This document shows, one piece after another, positions 25,905 to 35,399 of a DNA stretch of 64,000 nt. The stretch lies in contig CAVRCA010000005.1 of NCBI GenBank assembly GCA_963719345.1, positions 1 to 64,000 on the forward strand, read 5' to 3'. Numbering within the stretch: the stretch's first letter is position 1; the number at the start of each line of letters is the position of its first letter. The position numbers and the translations under genes are program-made. Source of the stretch: CAVRCA01 sp963719345 (GTDB lineage: Bacteria; Pseudomonadota; Alphaproteobacteria; Acetobacterales; Acetobacteraceae). Below the pieces are notes generated by a model that was not told where the DNA came from, ran no database searches, and saw nothing but the letters and a program-made list of their open reading frames with translations.

Positions 25905-26228
25905 TCAGCGCTCGATCGGTGCGAAGCTTGCCGGCGTCATCAGCTTGTTTTCCTGCCTGATGAGATAGCCGGCTTCCCCGCTTTTCTGGAGGTAGGTCTG
26001 CCACTCCGGGTCGGCCATCATCGCCGCGCGCTTGGCTGCGCGGTCGGCTGCGTCCTGATAGACCCAGATATGGACATAGGTGTTGAGCTCGCCGGATTCC
26101 GTGACGAGATAGGCGAGCGGCTTGCCTAGATGGCGCTGCTGCGGCCCCAATCCGTATTCCTCATAGATCTTCAGGTGCCGCGCCATCGTGCCTGGCTTCA
26201 GCGTGTAGGTGCGGTGGTCCAACAGCAT
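25905..26228 (-). CDS. NIPSNAP-family protein
   Basis: A 107-residue ferredoxin-like alpha/beta protein: MLLDHRTYTLKPGTMARHLK, then GPQQRHLGKPLAYLVTESGE, YVHIWVYQDAADRAAKRAAM and PEWQTYLQKS, the standard NIPSNAP order. The bacterial family includes small-molecule binding proteins and monooxygenase-like folds; the activity is unknown. It follows the heme-oxygenase-like gene by 67 bases on the same strand, which suggests one operon. Confidence 0.88.
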   Translation of the reverse strand: MLLDHRTYTLKPGTMARHLKIYEEYGLGPQQRHLGKPLAYLVTESGELNTYVHIWVYQDAADRAAKRAAMMADPEWQTYLQKSGEAGYLIRQENKLMTPASFAPIER

Positions 26229-26295
26229 GTGTTCCGTCCCTCGTGCAAGGCCGCATCAGCGCGGCGTTGCACTTGAGCACGGAAAGCGTACGCGG

Positions 26296-26916
26296 TCAGC
26301 AGCGCTCGACGCCGGCCCCGACCAGATCCGCCGCGTGCTGGGCGGATGCGCCGTCCAGCCGCGGAACGAACGCGACAAGGATTTGATGGAAGGCCTCCCA
26401 GAGCGGCAGCACCTGGTCGGTCGGCGCCAAGTGGCGGCTGAGCGCGCCATGGCCCTGATCGGGATCGCTGTCGAAGCGGATATGCTCGGTCAGGAAATGA
26501 TGGAAAGCCTGCAGCAGTGGTCCGTCCCATTGGCGGCCGGTGAGAATGGCACCGAATACCCGCTCAAGGCCGCCGTCCTCATAACTCGCGATGCTCAGCG
26601 CCCGTGCCGCTTTGTCCAATCCTCGGGTTTCATCCAGGTAAGCGGCACCGAGCACTTCGAAGCGGGACTGCGTGTCGGGCGGGAGGGGCGCCAAGCCAAG
26701 CGAGCGACGCATGAACTCGTCATAATTCATCTTCTCGCGCGGGGCGGCGACACCTGGCCATGGGGACAGGTTGTTTGTGTTGCACTCTTCACTCGCCAGA
26801 TGTTGCAAATTCCGATCATCCGGGTGGAGGCTCAGCGCCACCTCCAGGCTCTCCCGGAACTGGACCGAAAAGTAGTAGTATGCCCAGGCGGCACACACCA
26901 TTTCCTGCTGGCTCAA
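26296..26916 (-). CDS. Helical protein, possibly heme-oxygenase-fold (DUF3050/HDO-like)
   Basis: An all-helical protein of about 206 residues. Notable segments are AYYYFSVQFRESLEVALSLH, EECNTNNLSPWPGVAAPREK and, near the C-terminus, QAFHHFLTEHIRFDSDPDQG followed by HGALSRHL, whose Glu/His/Asp/His spacing recalls metal ligands of heme-oxygenase-like diiron proteins. That assignment is inference from pattern. The frame is open upstream as STEQVVDAICDFDW without a start codon. A good GGAAGGA site with GTG at 26986 (then ATG at 26980) begins a different frame that stops after about 13 codons. One indel near 26955 would join them, giving about 230 residues. The gene lies between the ligase-GNAT fusion and NIPSNAP on the same strand. 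Confidence 0.5.
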   Translation of the reverse strand: MSQQEMVCAAWAYYYFSVQFRESLEVALSLHPDDRNLQHLASEECNTNNLSPWPGVAAPREKMNYDEFMRRSLGLAPLPPDTQSRFEVLGAAYLDETRGLDKAARALSIASYEDGGLERVFGAILTGRQWDGPLLQAFHHFLTEHIRFDSDPDQGHGALSRHLAPTDQVLPLWEAFHQILVAFVPRLDGASAQHAADLVGAGVERC

Positions 26917-27199
26917 GCTGCTCCAGTCGAAGTCGCATATCGCGTCAACGACCTGCTCGGTACTGATGCCTGCTTACCATATCCACGAGAATGTCCTTCC
27001 GATCAACGCTGCCAGCTTTCATAAAGTGGCGGAACTACGCCCAAACAGACTGTAGCAAGTTTTGAAGGCAAAGCCGACATTTTTCGCGTTAGAAGCGTAA
27101 CAAATTGCGTCTTCCGATCGCAAGCCGCGATAGCCGCAAGGCAAAGCCCATGTCCGGTTGCAAAGCTGGTCATCGGAGCGCCCGCTCCCGGCTTTCGGA

Positions 27200-30100
27200 T
27201 TAGGAATTGCCGAGAGGCAGCAATACAAGCTCGGAGTAGAGCTTGTCGATGACAGTGGCCTCGAAAATGGGCGAGCGGAACAGTGCGAGTTCCCGCAAAG
27301 CGAGCGCCCGTGGCCGGCGCGGAAACAGACGGGCATCGGCGATCAGGGCGACCGTGCGGTGATGGCGCAACAAGGCGAGCTTGACCCGCTCCAGATGGCG
27401 CAGCAGCACCATTGGCTCGCTGCAATGAAGGATATCCGAACACGGCATGGCGAGCCGGGAGGGGAACAGACGTCGGAGGCGCAGCGGCAAGTGCTGCGCG
27501 TGGCGCTTGGCCACGATGTAGGCGTAGTCAGGCCCGTCGCTCACAACGAACTGAAGACATTCGTAGGGAGCGTGATTGTCTAACACCCGCTTCTGCTGCT
27601 CATTCAGACGCCGACGCACTTCCGCGGGGGCGAATGTGATCTCCGGCGGCGGAGCGCGCAGCGTATCGACATGCATGAACAGCGGCAACAGCAGCCGGCC
27701 GGTGTCGAGCCTCGAGAATTGCAGTGCGTGAAACGCGTGCGTCGAGAGCGGCGCCGGCGTGAAGCTCGTGTAGGTGGTGCCGGCGTCCCGTATCGCCGCG
27801 ATCAGCAGCGCGGCACCCCAGCCACGGTAGGCCGGATGCACATACCAGGAAGTGTAGTTGCACACCAAACCCGCCCGGCCCCGGACCTCCCGCTCGGCAT
27901 AGATTGTGCCCAGGAAGCCGACGATCTCCTCGCCCGCGACCAGCACGAACCCGAGGTCACGCTTCTGCGGCATCCACTGGTATTCGAACAGGCGCCGCCA
28001 TACCGTGGTCGGAAATCCCGACCCGGCGAACCCCTGGGCTAGAAAGGTGCAGAGCGTGTCGACATCGTCCGGCCTGACCGGGCGGACATGCGGGGTCGAT
28101 TTTCCGCCGTCCATCGGGCTGCCGGTCGAGTGCGTGCCCGGCAAGGCGTCACCGCGCACCAGGGCCGCGAAGCGTTCGATGGTCGGCGCGAGGAACAATG
28201 CCGACGGCGGCAGGCCGCTACGGAGTTGCCGCTCGATTTCCAGCGACAGATTGACGATGGTGAGGGAGTCGGCGCCGAGTTCGAGGATGTTGTCCGTCCA
28301 GCCGATCGGCGCGACCTGCAGCACTCGTTCGCAGATCTCCTGCAGCCCCCGCTCCAGTTCCGCGCTGCCGACATTGTCACGTCGACACTGATCCCATTGC
28401 GGCGGCAGGATCGGTGCGGAACCATGAGCATCCGACAGCGCCGGATGACGGGAGATGGCATCAAGGCAGGCCGGGTTCTGCAGGGCGTCGCGGTTGCGCA
28501 CCGGGCGGCGGTTGACTGCATCGCGCGCCGCCGCTTCCGAGCGCTTGCCGCTGAACGTCACCGGCAGGGCGTCGACCGCGGCGATGCGGGCGGGAACCAG
28601 AACGGCCGAGCCACGGCGCGCAAGCTCGGCCCGGATCCGTTTGGTGAGCGCACCGTCGAGCGCCACCCCAGGGCGCAACACCAACAGAAGGATCAGTCGG
28701 GTCTCGCCCGACCCCTCCTCGGCCTGCTGCTCGACCGCCATTGCCTCGGCAATCTCGTGTATGTCATCGAGGATGCGGTAGATCTCGGCCGTGCCGACAC
28801 GAATGCCGCGGACATTGAGGACGCCGTCGGACCGGCCGTGCAACTGCCAGCCGCCCGTCGCTGTGTGCTCGATCAGATCGCCGTGCGTCCACATGCCCGG
28901 GTTGGCAGCGAAGTAGGCTTCATGAAAGCGGATGCCGTCCGCCTCGCCGTAGAACCCGAGCGGACGCGACGGGAACGGGTTGGCGCAGACCAGCTCGCCG
29001 ATCCGGTCCTCGCGGTGGGCCGCCGCCGGGCTGTCGCCGGCCGTGGCACCGGCGTCCGCCGCGGGGAGCAGCGCCCGCACGTCAAGGCCGAAGCTGCGGC
29101 ACTGCGCCTCGCCGCGGTAGACGGGCAGGTTGGGATTGCCGAGGACGAAGCAGCCGATGATGTCCGTCCCGCCGGAGATCGACTGGAGGGGCAGCGGCTT
29201 GACCTGCTCGCTGACCCAGTCGAACTGTCGCGCCGACAGCACGGATCCGGTGGACAGCACGGCGCGTAGCGCCGACAAGTCGAGCACTCGCCCGGGCGAA
29301 TAGCCGGAGTAGTCGCAGAACTGCAAATAGGTCGGATTGGTGCCGAATACGGTCACCCGCTCTTCGGCCACGACACGCCAGAACGTGTGCGGTCCCTCAA
29401 GCGGGCCGTCGTAGACGACCAGCTCTACCCCAGATGCCAATGCCGACAGCTGCCAGTTCCACATCATCCAGCCGCAGGAGGTCTGGAAGAACAACTTGTC
29501 GCCGTCGCGCAAGTCGCAGTGCAGCCGATGCTCCTTGACGTGCTCGATCAGCGTGCCGCCGGCTCCGTGCAAGATGCATTTCGGCGTCCCGGTCGTCCCG
29601 GACGAGAACAGCACGAAGAGCGGGTGATTGAACGGCCGCCGGACCCAGGCACCCGCCTCCTCGCCCCCCGTCCCGGGGCCGCTCACCAGATCGGCATACC
29701 GATGCACCGGCACCTCAAGCGCCGCCGCCACAGGACCGTCGTCGAGCGCCACGAGCGCGGCCAGGGTCGGCAGCCCCGCCGCCACTTCGGCCAGGCGCGC
29801 CGCGACGGGCACGCCGACGTCCCAGGCTTCGCGACGCAGATTGCCGAGCAGCACGCGCGGCGTGAGCGGGGCAAACCGCGCGAGGACGGAAAACGCTCCC
29901 ATGTCCGGGGCGCAGCTCGAGAAGGTCGCGCCGAGGCTGGCGCTGGCGAGCGCGGCGACGACGACCTCCGCGCCGTTGCGCGCCACCGCGACCACGCGGT
30001 CTCCGGACTGCACGCCAAGCCGGCTGAGCGATTTTGCCAGTGCCGCGACTTTGGCGCGCAGCTCGCCCCGCGTTAGCCGCTCCTGCCGTTCGTCGGCGTG

Positions 30101-30448
30101 GCGAGCCGTGAGAGCCGGTCGGTCGGGATCGCCCGCCAGCAGGCACTCCGCGTAGTCGAGGCGCAGCTCCGGAAAGAACCGGGCGGTCTCGCCGGCATCG
30201 CCGACGCACACCGGATCGAGGCTGCCATCGAGCGGCAGGCCCGACCAGCTCAGGAACAAGCGCCAGAATTGGCGGAACTCCGCCACCGCGAAACGATCGA
30301 ATGTGGCCGCATCTGGGAAGCGCTGCCCCGTTGCCGCCGCACATTCCTGCATGAATGCGGTCAGTTGCGATGAGGCGACCGTTGCCGCAGGCGGGCAGAA
30401 CACAGGCTCGTTCAGCGGGGACCCGACATCCATCGCCATGTCAGCCAT
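27200..30448 (-). CDS. Adenylation-carrier-GNAT fusion protein (acetoacetyl-CoA synthetase-like)
   Basis: An unusual 1082-residue protein (numbering from ATG 30448). Residues 20-80 form an acetoacetyl-CoA-synthetase N-terminal domain. Residues 85-640 form an AMP-forming ligase with the P-loop VLFSSGTTGTPKCILHG (about 279-295), TSCGWMMWNWQLSALASG, MWTHGDLIEHTATGGWQLHG (about 519-538) and the adenylation lysine in LPVTFSGKRSE (about 635). Residues 690-770 form a carrier domain with the phosphopantetheine serine in NILELGADSLTIVNLS (about 728). Residues 785-925 form a GNAT acyltransferase with CNYTSWYVHPAYRGWG, followed by ~150 residues I do not recognise. It would activate a carboxylic acid, load it on the carrier and pass it to an acceptor. 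Start choice among 30520, 30448 and 30433 is uncertain. Confidence 0.85.
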   Translation of the reverse strand: MADMAMDVGSPLNEPVFCPPAATVASSQLTAFMQECAAATGQRFPDAATFDRFAVAEFRQFWRLFLSWSGLPLDGSLDPVCVGDAGETARFFPELRLDYAECLLAGDPDRPALTARHADERQERLTRGELRAKVAALAKSLSRLGVQSGDRVVAVARNGAEVVVAALASASLGATFSSCAPDMGAFSVLARFAPLTPRVLLGNLRREAWDVGVPVAARLAEVAAGLPTLAALVALDDGPVAAALEVPVHRYADLVSGPGTGGEEAGAWVRRPFNHPLFVLFSSGTTGTPKCILHGAGGTLIEHVKEHRLHCDLRDGDKLFFQTSCGWMMWNWQLSALASGVELVVYDGPLEGPHTFWRVVAEERVTVFGTNPTYLQFCDYSGYSPGRVLDLSALRAVLSTGSVLSARQFDWVSEQVKPLPLQSISGGTDIIGCFVLGNPNLPVYRGEAQCRSFGLDVRALLPAADAGATAGDSPAAAHREDRIGELVCANPFPSRPLGFYGEADGIRFHEAYFAANPGMWTHGDLIEHTATGGWQLHGRSDGVLNVRGIRVGTAEIYRILDDIHEIAEAMAVEQQAEEGSGETRLILLLVLRPGVALDGALTKRIRAELARRGSAVLVPARIAAVDALPVTFSGKRSEAAARDAVNRRPVRNRDALQNPACLDAISRHPALSDAHGSAPILPPQWDQCRRDNVGSAELERGLQEICERVLQVAPIGWTDNILELGADSLTIVNLSLEIERQLRSGLPPSALFLAPTIERFAALVRGDALPGTHSTGSPMDGGKSTPHVRPVRPDDVDTLCTFLAQGFAGSGFPTTVWRRLFEYQWMPQKRDLGFVLVAGEEIVGFLGTIYAEREVRGRAGLVCNYTSWYVHPAYRGWGAALLIAAIRDAGTTYTSFTPAPLSTHAFHALQFSRLDTGRLLLPLFMHVDTLRAPPPEITFAPAEVRRRLNEQQKRVLDNHAPYECLQFVVSDGPDYAYIVAKRHAQHLPLRLRRLFPSRLAMPCSDILHCSEPMVLLRHLERVKLALLRHHRTVALIADARLFPRRPRALALRELALFRSPIFEATVIDKLYSELVLLPLGNS

Positions 30449-31034
30449 TCGCGCTCGGTGGCACCCCGCACGACGCCAATCCCCACCTCCAGGAGCTAGG
30501 TGCGGCGGGTCCAGATGCAAGCCGGGCTTCGTCGCAGCCGGGCGGTATGATCATGCAGCGCGCTCGGTAGCCTGCTGGCGAGCGCGCGACGGGAACGATG
30601 TCATTGAGTACGCCGGAATGCTGGAACTCTCCGTACGCGAAGGCGGCCCGGAGCCCCTACAGAAAAGCCGGAACTCCCAACTGGTTCGCACGCCGCGCAC
30701 CGTGAGCGAGATACGACACTCCAATTTGGCTGTCCAGAAGCGGCCCGGCTCGGTTGCGCTGCTATTGCGCGGCTCAACCAACTCCTCGCTCGTCTGAAGC
30801 GTTGTCTTCAGCTATAATGGTGGCGTCGCGCAGGGGCGCGTTCGGTCTCGGCCGGCGCGTACCAGCTTTGCACTTGCGAGACAGTCGGATTTCCGTGATT
30901 TCTGCGTGGCTGCCGTCTTTCAACGTTATCCGAGAGCCTTTTGAGCGGTCCGAGAATGATCCCCAAGCACCGGAGGGTGCAGGCGTTGCGGTGCTTCCTT
31001 CGCGAACCAGGATGCTAGCGCGGGTGGTACGACG
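30449..31034. other. Divergent intergenic region between the fusion protein and the GNAT gene
   Basis: About 590 bases between two divergent genes; no protein recognised. A TATAAT at 30812-30817 could be the -10 element of a plus-strand promoter about 215 bases before the GNAT start, but no good -35 matches it. The length would allow a shared control region. Confidence 0.4.
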
Positions 31035-31946
31035 GTGACTGCACTCTTGTCCAGCGCGGCACTTGCTCCGAAGTCGCCCTCGGCCTCGCCCGCGGTGCGT
31101 TGCCGGGAGATCGGGTCGGCGGATCTCGACGCGATCGCCGACCTCCTCACGCAGGGTTTCGGGGCCGAACGCTCGCGTGCATTCTGGTGCCGAGCCCTGG
31201 CCCGTTTGTCCGAGCACGCCACCCCCAGTGGGTTTCCCCGCTACGGCTATCTGCTGGAGAGCGGCGGCGCGCCAGTGGGTGTGATCCTGCTGATCTTCAC
31301 CGACCTGAGCACCCCCGAGACCACCCAAATCCGCTGCAACGTATCGAGCTGGTACGTGCAGCCGGAGTTCCGCGCCTTCGGCTCCCTGCTCATTTCGCGC
31401 GCGCTGAAACGACCGCAGGTGACTTACCTCAACGTCACCCCGGCGCCCCACACGCTTCCCTTGCTGCAGGCGCAGGGGTACAAGCGGTATTGCGAAGGCG
31501 TGTTTGTGGCCGTGCCGATGCTCTCCCAGGGGGCGGCCAACCTGCAGGTCATCCAGGTTGGGCGCGGCGGTTGTCTCGATCAGGGGCTGCTTGGCTTCGA
31601 GATGCCGCTGCTCCTCGATCACGCGCGACAAGGTTGCCTCAGCGTCGTCTGCCGGGTGGCGGGCCGCAGCCTGCCCTTCGTGTTCGCGTTGCGCCGCAAG
31701 TTCGGCCTGCTTCCGGTCGCGGTGCTCGTCTATTGCCGCGGCGTCGAGACCTTCGTCGAAGTCGTCGGCGGATTGGGGCGCTACCTGGCCGTCCGCGGCA
31801 TATTTCTGGTTGTGATGGACGCGAACGGCCCGGTACCCGGACTTTCCGGCCGTTACCGCGACGGCCGACCGAAATATTTCAAAGGCGCCAGCCGGCCGAC
31901 GCCGGGCGATCTCGCCTACACCGAAGTCTCGATGTTCGGAGTGTAG
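31035..31946 (+). CDS. GNAT-family acyltransferase, paralogue of the fused GNAT domain
   Basis: A 303-residue protein. The N-terminal GNAT domain (about 22-160) has REIGSADLDAIADLLTQGFG, the strand GVILLIFTDLS, and CNVSSWYVQPEFRAFGSLLI, which aligns residue for residue in pattern with CNYTSWYVHPAYRGWGAALL of the fusion protein. Thus the two divergent genes encode related acyltransferase domains. The C-terminal half (RGGCLDQGLLGFEMPLLLDH, YCRGVETFVEVVGGLGRYLA) is not familiar. Translation appears to start at GTG 31035 without a strong ribosome-binding site. Acyl donor and acceptor are unknown; the acyl-carrier of the neighbouring fusion is a candidate donor. Confidence 0.75.
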   Translation: MTALLSSAALAPKSPSASPAVRCREIGSADLDAIADLLTQGFGAERSRAFWCRALARLSEHATPSGFPRYGYLLESGGAPVGVILLIFTDLSTPETTQIRCNVSSWYVQPEFRAFGSLLISRALKRPQVTYLNVTPAPHTLPLLQAQGYKRYCEGVFVAVPMLSQGAANLQVIQVGRGGCLDQGLLGFEMPLLLDHARQGCLSVVCRVAGRSLPFVFALRRKFGLLPVAVLVYCRGVETFVEVVGGLGRYLAVRGIFLVVMDANGPVPGLSGRYRDGRPKYFKGASRPTPGDLAYTEVSMFGV

Positions 31947-32041
31947 CGGGCCGCAAACCGATCTCCTCGGCCGGATCGGCCTGTGCCGAGGAGACGCCCG
32001 TGCGCGGTCAGATATTAGCGGTCAGGTTTCCGCGGTCCCGC

Positions 32042-32749
32042 TTAGGGCGCCGCTGCCGGCCGCCGAGCGTTGCGGAAAAAGTCGAAGACGTGCGTCGAAC
32101 CGGTGAACTCCACACGGCTGCAGCGACCGGCAAGGCAGGTCGCGCTGAACCGCTGCATCTCGGTGCGGTGGAGCGGTTCGGGCACCAGGTCCGTGTTCCA
32201 GCCGAGCACGAGAACTCCCTCGTGCTTGAGCACCGTGCCGACCGCGGCGAAAACGGCGTTCTGCTGTGCTTCGGTATTGACGCCGTAGCCGAACACGCCG
32301 CTCAGCACCACCGAGTCGAAATACCCCGGCGCGAAATGGCGGTCCAGCAATTGTGCATCCAGCACCTCGTGTCGCCCCTTCGCGCCCCAGCGCGTGACTT
32401 TGGCGTCGATGTCCACGGTCCAGCATTCCGCGCCATACTTGGCAAGAAGCTTCGGATAAGCCGCCGTATAGCGCCTGACGCCGATGAACAGCACCCGGCC
32501 CTGCCGCGCTCCCAAGGCAGGAAGTAGTTCCTTTTCCAAGTATAGGCGGTCGGGTGACCGCCGGGTGCGCTCCTCGCTTACCCAACGGCCGACAGGACGT
32601 CGAAGCCAACCGGGCACTAGGCTATGCAAAAGGCCTCGGAGAATTGCCCCCCCTCCGGTTACAATAGTATTGTCGAGCAAAGCGGCGGAGCGCGGCGCGT
32701 TGAGCTCCGACGCAGCGGAACTGACGGCGCTCTGGACGTTCATCACCAT
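32042..32749 (-). CDS. Class I SAM-dependent methyltransferase-like protein
   Basis: A 235-residue protein with a Rossmann-type SAM domain: GRVLFIGVRRYTAAYPKLLA is strand 1 and the glycine loop, CWTVDIDAKVTRWGAKGRHE is strand 2 with the ribose-binding acidic residue, and GYFDSVVLSGVFGYGVNTEA is strand 4. The C-terminal half has LKHEGVLVLGWNTDLVPEPL and STHVFDFFRNAR. The loop FIGVRRYT deviates from the usual GxGxG, so cofactor binding could be altered. ATG 32749 was chosen; the frame extends 69 codons further with low-quality sequence. It lies tail to tail with the GNAT gene, 95 bases apart, and probably belongs to the same pathway. Confidence 0.7.
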   Translation of the reverse strand: MVMNVQSAVSSAASELNAPRSAALLDNTIVTGGGAILRGLLHSLVPGWLRRPVGRWVSEERTRRSPDRLYLEKELLPALGARQGRVLFIGVRRYTAAYPKLLAKYGAECWTVDIDAKVTRWGAKGRHEVLDAQLLDRHFAPGYFDSVVLSGVFGYGVNTEAQQNAVFAAVGTVLKHEGVLVLGWNTDLVPEPLHRTEMQRFSATCLAGRCSRVEFTGSTHVFDFFRNARRPAAAP

Positions 32750-33001
32750 TTGCCGTTCAACCGCGCCGTTCTTCCCCAAGGTCTTCGTCGCCTGGGATAC
32801 TTTCCGCAATAGTATGATACAAGGCGTAAATCTCCCGTCGCGCCGCGTCAAGTGACGTTTGCTGGCGGTTGTTGCTGCAGTGCAATGCACTTCTTGCCGC
32901 ACTGCAACGTCGCGGATCAGCCGATACGCTTCGGCTACTCGGATGTCACGCAGCATGAGCTTCGTCGCAGAGCGCGTGTTTCACAGGCTGCAACACCGGC
33001 T

Positions 33002-35369
33002 TCAGCCGTCGCGCCCCGTATCGAGAGGCGGCACATCGTTCCGTTTCCGTTCCCGTTTGCGGGATTTCGGTGCGTAGACGATCACCGGCGGATGCAGTGC
33101 CGTTCCAAGGCCGGCCGGTGCCTCCGGCGGTGGCGACCGCCGGGAGGGCGACGATTTTGGTCGGGTGGTGGTGAGGCGAGGAATCGGTCGTGCCGCTTGG
33201 CGGAAGCCTGCCCAGGGATCCCGTCGCTGCTTGCGGAGCCGCTCCGGGACCGTGCGGATGGTGAAGGATCTGGGGTCCAGCCTGGCCTCGACCTCCGACC
33301 AGGCCAGGGGCGTGGCGACGCAAGCACCCGGTCTCGCACGCGGGCAGAACGAGGCCACGGCCGTCGCCCCAAGTCCGTTGCGCAGGTAATCGAGCAGGAT
33401 GCGGCCGCGCCGTTCCGCCTTCGACAAGGTCGGCAGGAACCGTTCGGGCTCGGCCTGGCTCATCGCCTCGGCGAGACCGCGGCAGAACGCTTTGGTCTGA
33501 TCCCAATCCGAGCGCGGAACGACGGGCACCACGACGTGCAAACCTTTGCCGCCGGTGGTGCGCGGAAAGGCGGCGAAACCAAGCCGCTCGAGCCGGTGAC
33601 GCATGTCGTGCGCCGCCACTACCACTTCGGTGAACGGAACGCCCTCGCCCGGGTCGAGATCAAACACGATCCAGTCGGGCCGCAGCGGATCGGCCTCACT
33701 GGCACCCCACGGGTGCAACTCGACGGCCGAAAGCTGCGCCATGGCGACCAACCCCGCCGCATCATCGAGTGCAAGATAGGGGGAACCGCCGGCCGAACCC
33801 TCGCGGATCTGTGCGGGCAGCAAGCCGTTGCCGCGTTTTTGGAAGAAATGCTCGCCCTCGCTGCCCTCGGGACACCGGAGAATGGCCAGCGGGCGATGCC
33901 CGAGCCAGGGCAGCGCGTGCTTCGCGACCGCCAGCCAGTACTCGGCAAGATCGCGCTTGGTGAGGCCGGGCCATAGCGGTCGGTCGGCGTGGGAGATCTC
34001 AACTCCGCCGATCGTCTCGCGCCCGCGCTGAGGAGCGCGCGCGACGACGACCCGCGGGCGCGGGGCAGACAGGGGCGTCGGCCATGCCGCGCTCCGGTCG
34101 GCCGGGCGGCGGCGCAGCGGCTTGCTTGGACCGACGTTGCTTTCCCCTGGGGCGGGGGCGTGCTCGTCGCGGTCACGGCATTCCAGCTTGACCCAATCCG
34201 CACTCGTGCCCGGGCGGTAGTAAGCGTCGGCGCGTTTGCAGATGATGGCGTCGACCCCGATGTCGCACGCCTGCCGCCGCATCTCGTCCACGCGGTCGAG
34301 AACGTGATCGCTGTAGCGCAGCGTGCCGCGCCAGTTGCCGAGAGCGGCCAGCGCCTGCTTGCGATCGAGCAGCCGGGACGGCCGCAAGTCCCAGCCGTTC
34401 AGGTGCAGCAGGTCGAAGGCATAGTAGACGAGGTCGTGGTCACGATCCGCCGACAACGCGGCCTGCAGCTCGGACAGGCTCGACCGGCCCTCCCGCAATG
34501 CGACCAGTTCGCCGTCCAGCAGCGCCGTTCGCGCCGGAATCGCCGCGAGTGCCCGCGCCAGCCCAGGCAATCGATCTGCCCAGTCGTCGCCGTCACCGCT
34601 CGCTAGCCGGACCTCGCCGTGGTCGAGCGCGGCCAGCAGGCGGATGCCTTCGTGCTTGATCTCGCTGATCCAGCCGGGCTCGGTCGGCGCTTGCGCCACC
34701 GTCACGCAGAGTTGCGGCGCCTGCTTGCGCGGCAGCGCGCCGCGGCGCGCGCCCGGTGCCGGTTTTTGGCTGCGCGCGCCGGTCTCCGCCTTGGGCGGCG
34801 CCGGGGCAGGCAACTCGGCCTCCAGCGCGAGAGCATCGGCGCCGGGCCGTTCGTGGCCGTCATGGCCCTTGATCAGGAACCACGTCTCGCGTCGGGACCG
34901 CTCGCGCCGCTTCAGACGCACCAGACGAAAGCGGCCCGCCAGCCGGCGGCCGTGCAGGACGAACTGCAGCTCTCCGGAGCCCATGCTGGCAGAGGGATCG
35001 CCGATCGGCGACCACGTGCCGCGGTCCCAGGTCTCCACGCGGCCGGCGCCGTACCTGGCCGTCCGGGATGCTGCCCTGGAAGTCGGCATAGTCGAGCGGG
35101 TGATCCTCGACATGGATCGCCATTCGCCGGTCGGCCGGGTCCAGCGATGGGCCACGCGGGACGGCCCAGCTCCAGAGCACGCCGTCATGCTCGAGGCGGA
35201 AATCCCAGTGCACTCCGGCGCGCTGGGCGTGGTGCTTCTGCACAACGAACATGAGGCTTGCGGCACGGGACGGCTGCTCGCTCGCGTCGGGTTCCGGCGT
35301 GACCGCAAAGTCCCGCTTGGACCGGTAGGTCCGGATCGAGGTGTCCCGAGCGTCAGGTCCGGCAGCCAT
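33002..35369 (-). pseudogene. ligD: ATP-dependent DNA ligase D (LigD), one frameshift in the phosphoesterase domain
   Basis: LigD joins double-strand breaks with Ku in non-homologous end joining. The 3'-phosphoesterase domain starts at 35369 (YRSKRDFAVTPEPDA, FVVQKHHAQRAGVHWDFRLE) and runs to IPDGQ. One extra G near 35061 shifts the frame, and YGAGRVETWDRGTWSPIGDP continues in the other. The ligase domain has the nucleotidyl lysine in WISEIKHEGIRLLAAL (a deviation from the common KxDGxR), DGELVALREG and YYAFDLLHLNGWDLR. The polymerase domain has HFFQKRGNGLLPAQI, WIVFDLDPGEGVPFTEVV (DxD) and TTGGKGLHVVVPV. It ends with a basic tail. Restored, it is about 790 residues. No ku gene lies in the window. 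Confidence 0.9.
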
Positions 35370-35399
35370 GAGCGGCCAACGTGACAGCAAGGGCGCAGT

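Noticed and set aside
30812..30817. TATAAT as promoter of the stand-alone GNAT gene
   Set aside because: No -35 element at 16-18 bp and 215 bases to the start codon; kept only as a remark in the intergenic entry.
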